Shown here: positions 58,588-64,000 of the stretch, piece by piece | Numbering within the stretch: the stretch's first letter is position 1 | Layout of the letters: each line of letters opens with the position of its first letter | Source: Mactromeris polynyma | Lineage: Eukaryota > Mollusca > Bivalvia > Venerida > Mactridae | Direction of reading: 5' to 3' | Length of the DNA: 64,000 bases | Assembly (NCBI GenBank): GCA_032209605.1 | Contig: JASFXZ010000020.1 | Span: forward strand, 1,557,501 to 1,621,500 | The notes under the pieces: generated by a model | Database searches by the model: none | Seen by the model: the letters and a program-made list of their open reading frames with translations, nothing else | Told to the model about the DNA's origin: nothing | Made by a program: the position numbers and the translations under genes

Positions 58588-61500
58588 GGCCCGTATTACA
58601 GAAGCTTCTTAAGATATATCTTAAGAAATACAGAAATCTTAAGATTTGTACTTCGGTAAGGATAAGATTCAGTAAAATCTTAAGTACTATTACAGATCCA
58701 ACTTAAAATAATTTTAACTAAAATTTCCTTATCCTTATTTTTCATCTTAAGCAAATTCTTAAGACTGTTGATTCTTAAGACTGTTGCTAACGTAAATCGG
58801 GTTTACCTGTTCCAAAAATAGAACCGGAAATTGAAAAAATAATGCTTGCGCAGAATGTAGCAGACTTTACTCTTACTCCAAGCAAATAAATGTTTTTACC
58901 TAGCTACGTTGTAGCAAGTACAACTGTCATTTCATATAAATCTTTGTTCTTGCTGCATTATATTTGAACATTTTGAATTATAACAGATGGAAATTGACTG
59001 TATGTTGTGTGAGAAGTTTTGCTCAGTAAATTTGTATGATATAACATGAATAATGCAGTCGGTAAGTCGTGATCTAGTTGTTGAGGCTAATTAGTACCAG
59101 TAATTCAGATAATTCAGATTGAATATAACCAGCATATGTCCTTGGACATGGCACAAACACAACACACACCCGGTCCATCGATACCAATAATATAGATACA
59201 ATATGCTTGCATTTCGTATAATGTCCTGTCATTTGTGTACTGAGAACAGACATGTTGTATGAATTTCAACCCAACATTTGCAGCTGTCTGTGATATAATA
59301 AGCAACCACTATTATCAATCCTTTGGTTAGATGCATGTTTTATGTTTTTAACTGTAGTATTACAAAGCTTGTTGCGCAAAATCATAAGTCTCCACAGATA
59401 GTACTTTTCCCCTGATAAATTTTGCTCAAAAGCATGCACATACGAACCTAGATGAAACAAGAGCTTAGCACTTGTGATTAGTATAAAACTAGTCTAGAGC
59501 AGATATAGCGCCGTATATAGATAACTAAGTTGAAAAAGAAATTCACACACTATATAACAGTCATTACAATTTTATTTCAATAGAACTGTGTATTTCAAAG
59601 CATAATATTCAAATCATGATTGAAAACTACTATTTAAAAAGTAATATAAACTTTTATTACCTCCAATAACTGGAGAGCATAACATATCTACAACTGATAC
59701 AAAGAAATAAACATACATATGCTAACAATGATACATACAATCTATGAAAATATTATTTCAATTATCAAATTAAACACACAGATTCAGAGAAAAACAATAT
59801 TATAATCTTAAAATGAGCATATAAAGAGAGATATAACAAAATAGTAAAACGTATTCTCTGCCATGATCCAAGTTTTACATATCGGTCAACTAACAGCATG
59901 ACACAGGACCAGTTTCGATTCACTTATGCTTCCTTAGTCAAACATCATGATTACCTTATCCGAAACATAAAAACAATTTCAGGTTAAAATGATATGACCA
60001 AAAAGAGTTATTACATTTTTATTATGTAATTGATGTGTGTAAAAAACGTTTCGAGCCCCACATTGGGTGCACATTTTCCCATAGAATTATTTATGTGACA
60101 GCATTGTTTGACGGTTGAGTCTCGGATGCCGGACGAGTGGGGAGTGTTTAAGTGAAGTGGGGTTAGGCGACCACCTGGTAAGCTCAGTCGGTAGAGCGCC
60201 ATACTATAATTTAGGAGGTCTTTGGTTCAAGCCCCATATTATCAGGCCATTTAATGAGGAATTTAAGCTTTCTGGCAAGCACTGGTACACTTCTGTTAAA
60301 TATCTTTGATATTTGTATTGGACATAATATAATGTTGATTTTGATTGCCAAGTCTGTTAGATTCAGTCGAAGTTTCATTAATACTAACAATAGCCGGTCA
60401 TCCGAACAAATCCGACCTACAGGCACATCAGTTGCCTCCAACCTCTGGTCATCTTTGGTCGCCCTCGACAGTGGAGTATTCAGTAAATATGGATGACATG
60501 TATCTGGGGTGCTCTATCATATGTCATCAGACGGATGTCCTGAAGTAGATCAATTCGATGCATTAATTCAATGTGTAAGGTTATAATATAAATTCATACA
60601 AGGTAGCCACTAGCCAGTTCCATTATGTATACTTTCATTATGATATGATCTTACTGGATAGGCATAAAATGTTCATCTATATCTATGGTGAATTATAATT
60701 ATGTCAATTTATATGGGATGCCAATGACACTCATGTGTGGCAATGACTCTTCCGTCAATACAAAGTCATATCACCATTGGACAATTAATTTATTGATATG
60801 TATTGAATAAAATTATATTTTTGTAATAACTTACCTCCAATAAAGTTTTGTGAACAAATCCTATCATGCGGTTTTGGTTCCCATGTCTTAGACGGGTCAT
60901 CAAGACTCATTCTCTTCACCGCCTGCATCCATCACTGGCGCCGTGCACCATCAGAAATGTGAAATATTATCACACTGTTCTTTTTACCCCTATTGTACAA
61001 CCTACTGCAGTGTATATTAACCATCGCATGTTTGTTTATAACTGTCAGTTACAAATAGCACATTCACGCCCCATTGACATTAACAATGAAAACTTCACGA
61101 TCATACAAGGAAATGCTGACTGTACAATAATCACATGGCAGACAATACAATAGGTGTATCATATTGATGCTATCACAGTAAATGTCTTAAAAGTCCTTAC
61201 ATCCGAAAATTAACCTATCCGAAGTTCACACTTTTGAAATTTCCGATTCACAGTGCAATTTCTATCATTCCGTTCTTATAGATACTTAAGAACATTTTTA
61301 GCTATTTGCAGAAACACATATTTATCTAAAGGGATCAAGCTTGTAAAATTATTGTATGCAATTTAATAGTTCAACAACTAGTCAAACAACAGGTATTAAG
61401 AACATTTTAGTATTACAAGGAACAAAATCAATGATATTGGCGCGCAGTGTCCACCTCTCCCCAATTTCACCCACTTCTCCCTAAAATTCGATCCTAGCTT

Positions 61501-62070
61501 GTTCCCTGGTAATAGATCTCTCAAGAATTGCTATCAAAGAGGGCTGGTCAGTCCATTCTAAGCTTCACATATATTCACTGTATGTCTACATCACGTCCCT
61601 GAATTATTACATAGTTTGTTGTATGTATAATTAACACTAAAAACAGCATTTTATGAGGTAAATATTGTTGATTTTGCTCACAGCGTTGACACAATTTCAA
61701 GAGCAAAATTTGATAATTCTACGGAATTTACTGAACACCGGTAGGCCTACTTCATGTAAATTTATATCTGAACGCAACGTGACACGAACGTTGTGTTGAA
61801 ATCGTAGATGTTAGATAATTGTGCTGTTCACTGGTTCAGAAAATGAAGGCGATTCTATAACTTAAGATTTTTTATACAAGATAAGGGAGGTCTAGCTTTC
61901 CTTAACATCTAAGGAGAAAATCGCTTACCTTAAGTGAAAACATAAGATAAGAACATTCTGTAATACTACTTAAGAATTTTCTGAAATCTTAAGGACAAAA
62001 ATGTAAAACTTAAGATTGTTTCGTCATTTAAGGTAAATTTTAAGGATAAGAAGCTTCTGTAATACGGGCC
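58588..62070. mobile_element. 3.5-kb Harbinger-like TIR element, non-autonomous
   Basis: A 24-bp perfect TIR (starting GGCCCGTATTACAG) at both ends is flanked by a 3-bp CTG duplication (58585-58587 and 62071-62073). The outer about 200 bp on each side are rich in CTTAAG motifs and resemble each other inverted. 3-bp duplications are usual for PIF/Harbinger elements. No transposase frame remains and a SINE lies inside. Two separate MITEs are an alternative, but the matching duplication favours one element. Confidence 0.65.
60160..60250 (+). mobile_element. tRNA-like SINE head inside TIR element
   Basis: gaccacctggtaagctcagt, cggtagagcgccatacta, ttggttcaagcccca: box A and box B are intact, but the anticodon stem is degenerate. 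Related to the 62580 family. Confidence 0.55.
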
Positions 62071-62579
62071 CTGGTCTTGATATCGTTTCCCCCCAGGTTC
62101 ATAAATACTGTATCGGCATGACGTGCGTCAAACACTCGGCGATGGAGGTTATTGTCCATGCAGTCAATTCTCAGACCGCCCTTGTAGAACCATTTTACTC
62201 TCATCGAAAAAATAACAAAGTGTGTTGTTTGTAATGCAACTCAGAAAGACTGCATTGCTTTCATAACATTAAATCTATAACGAAGAGTACGTTTAATCGA
62301 TAAAAGGCTAGTAGTGATGTACCAATACAATTTGATGTCGAAGATTTACATGTGTGTGTCAAGTGTTTGACATTTTTGGATGGTGCGGATGTGTACAGGA
62401 AGAACATCATTTCCTATGTAAGTGAGCGAGAATATGATAGTGTCTGATTTACACGGCTAGCGAAAACTCTGATATCTGACTTAAAAGAAGAGCTAGTGTT
62501 GCTGAACAGCTGGTATTGTATGTTGATAAACTAGCAGGACTCCGAATAGAATGTAAATGACAACCTGTCGTAGAATATT

Positions 62580-62730
62580 GTAGTGGTGTTGGGTTAGACG
62601 GCTGCCCGGTTAGCTCAGTTGGTAGAGCACCATACTAGTCTTTAGGGGGTCGTGGGTTCAAGCCCCACATTGAGCACACTTTTCCCCCTTGATCTACAAC
62701 AATGGTGGCAGTGGTGTTTGATGGGCCACA
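62580..62730 (+). mobile_element. tRNA-Thr-like SINE, first of a tandem pair
   Basis: 72-nt tRNA-like head at 62604-62675 with box A tagctcagttgg, anticodon-loop ctagtct (AGT), a perfect T arm gtggg/cccac and 6 of 7 acceptor pairs including wobbles. The anticodon stem is mispaired. Tail ccccttgatctacaacaatg, then gtggtgtttgatgggcc. Confidence 0.7.
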
Positions 62731-62764
62731 TGTTTTGAGCCTCAAATGTCGAAAGGGGGAGGAG

Positions 62765-62890
62765 GGTAGTGGTGTCGGGTAAGACGGTCGCCCGGTTAGC
62801 TCAGTCAGTAGATAACCTTACTAGTGTTAAGGGGTTGTGGGTTTGAGCCTCACATCAGGTGCTATTTTTCCCCTTGATCTACAACAATAT
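62765..62890 (+). mobile_element. tRNA-Thr-like SINE, second of a tandem pair
   Basis: Repeats the flank gtagtggtgt.gggt.agacgg and a head at 62790-62862 with a perfect anticodon stem (cctta/taagg) around ctagtgt (AGT) and a gtggg/ctcac T arm. The D arm is decayed. Same ccccttgatctacaacaat tail. Confidence 0.65.
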
Positions 62891-63084
62891 TTTCCGTGCC
62901 TTCCAGTTGAAAACTTGTTGTCATTTATTGACTTTTCCAAAATGTATTCAAGTGTGAACATAATAGAATTTAGCCTTATTTTAAATGTAAGTCAATACAG
63001 AACCTAGCTTTATAAAGTTGCTCTCAATGTACACCTACTGAATAACTGAGAGACTGTAAGAATGTGTATAATTATAACCAATAG

Positions 63085-64000
63085 TGTTTGATATTAACCC
63101 ATTTCCTATAGATGTGATATTGATTACCGTGTTTGACATTAACCCATTTCCTATAGATGTGATATTGATTACCGTGTTTGACATTAACCCATTTCCTATA
63201 GATGTGATATTGATTACCGTGTTTGACATTAACCCATTTCCTATAGATGTGATATTGATTACCGTGTTTGACATTAAACCATTTCCTATAGATGTGATAT
63301 TGATTACCGTGTTTGACATTAAACCATTTCCTATAGATGTGGTATTGATTACCGTGTTTGACATTAAACCATTTCCTATAGATGTGATATTGATTACCGT
63401 GTTTGACATTAACCCATTTCCTATAGATGTGATATTGATTACCGTGTTTGACATTAACCCATTTCCTATAGATGTGATATTGATTACCGTGTTTGATATT
63501 AACCCATTTCCTATAGATGTGATATTGATTACCGTGTTTCATATTAAACCATTTCCTATAGATGTGATATTGATTACCGTGTTTGACATTAAACCATTTC
63601 CTATAGATGTGATATTGATTACCGTGTTTGAAATTAAACCATTTCCTATAGATGTGATATTGATTACCGTGTTTGACATTAAACCATTTCCTATAGATGT
63701 GATATTGATTACCGTGTTTGACATTAACCCATTTCCTATAGATGTGATATTGATTACCGTGTTTGACATTAACCCATTTCCTATAGATGTGATATTGATT
63801 ACCGTGTTTGACATTAACCCATTTCCTATAGATGTGATATTGATTACCGTGTTTGATATTAACCCATTTCCTATAGATGTGATATTGATTACCGTGTTTG
63901 ACATTAAACCATTTCCTATAGATGTGATGTTGATTACCGTGTTTGACATTAACCCATTTCCTATAGATGTGATATTGATTACCGTGTTTGACATTAAACC
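63085..64000 (+). repeat. 45-bp tandem array, more than 20 copies, runs off window
   Basis: Unit tgtttgacattaacccattt plus cctatagatgtgatattgattaccg (in parts: cctatagatgtgatattgat, taccg). Variants aaacc/aaccc and gatatt/gacatt. Minus frames are open because 45 is a multiple of 3; not a gene. Each unit has atttcctatag, an acceptor-like string. Confidence 0.97.

Larger units (their letters stand above)
53592..64000. other. Gene-free region to window end
   Basis: No exon recognised. It contains a decayed dispersed repeat near 55345-55860, a degenerate MITE near 56058-56350, 31-bp, 50-bp and 45-bp arrays, a 3.5-kb TIR element and SINEs. Small open frames around 54700-55360 show no recognisable domain. 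Confidence 0.65.

Noticed and set aside
62604..62675. Functional tRNA-Thr gene
   Set aside because: The anticodon stem is mispaired and the sequence repeats nearby with SINE flanks and tail; a pol III-derived SINE is more likely.
63035..63994. Open frames of 139-156 codons on the minus strand
   Set aside because: 45-bp array, multiple of 3, no other coding sign.

Overview
The window looks like nuclear DNA of a metazoan, most likely a bivalve or other mollusc. It is AT-rich, its genes have many small exons with GT-AG introns, and it carries tRNA-derived SINEs, several classes of terminal-inverted-repeat (TIR) DNA elements, and a B-box/coiled-coil/beta-propeller TRIM-like gene of the type expanded in molluscs. 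The taxon is inference; no species can be named from the sequence alone.

Three protein-coding genes can be supported. (1) A DUF885-family gene on the + strand (772..20029) with 17 recognisable exons. The first exon encodes the C-terminal end of one DUF885 domain. The next 16 encode a complete second domain with the family motifs [25 protein letters not shown] and PGQA, then a hydrophobic C-terminus. All splice phases agree, so the gene appears to encode tandem DUF885 domains and begins upstream of the window. (2) An MBLAC1-like metallo-beta-lactamase gene on the - strand (36709 down to 25244), convergent with the first. It has five constitutive-type exon positions, but two copies of the metal-binding exon. 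One copy is canonical (THGHSDH) and one degenerate (TCSHSEK); both are 164 nt with the same phases, which suggests mutually exclusive splicing. (3) A two-exon TRIM-like gene on the + strand (51152..53591) encoding two B-boxes, a coiled coil and a C-terminal propeller, with no RING.

The rest is dominated by repeats. About 15 kb (roughly a quarter) is tandem arrays with units of 4 to 196 bp. In the DUF885 gene most of the long introns hold one array each, with unrelated units (72, 122, 31, 41, 36, 26, 50 and about 24 bp). Two arrays, the 122-bp array at DUF885 exon 7 and the 39-bp array upstream of MBLAC1 exon 4, include the 3' splice site of the following exon, so each presents a row of decoy acceptors upstream of the true one.

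Layout: 1-20029 DUF885 gene; 20030-25243 convergent intergenic region with arrays, a mariner-like MITE and a purine/pyrimidine palindrome; 25244-36709 MBLAC1-like gene; 36710-51151 intergenic region with nested TIR elements, SINEs and a CCGT microsatellite; 51152-53591 TRIM-like gene; 53592-64000 gene-free, with a 3.5-kb Harbinger-like TIR element, tandem SINEs and a 45-bp array that runs off the end. The three genes show no obvious shared pathway.
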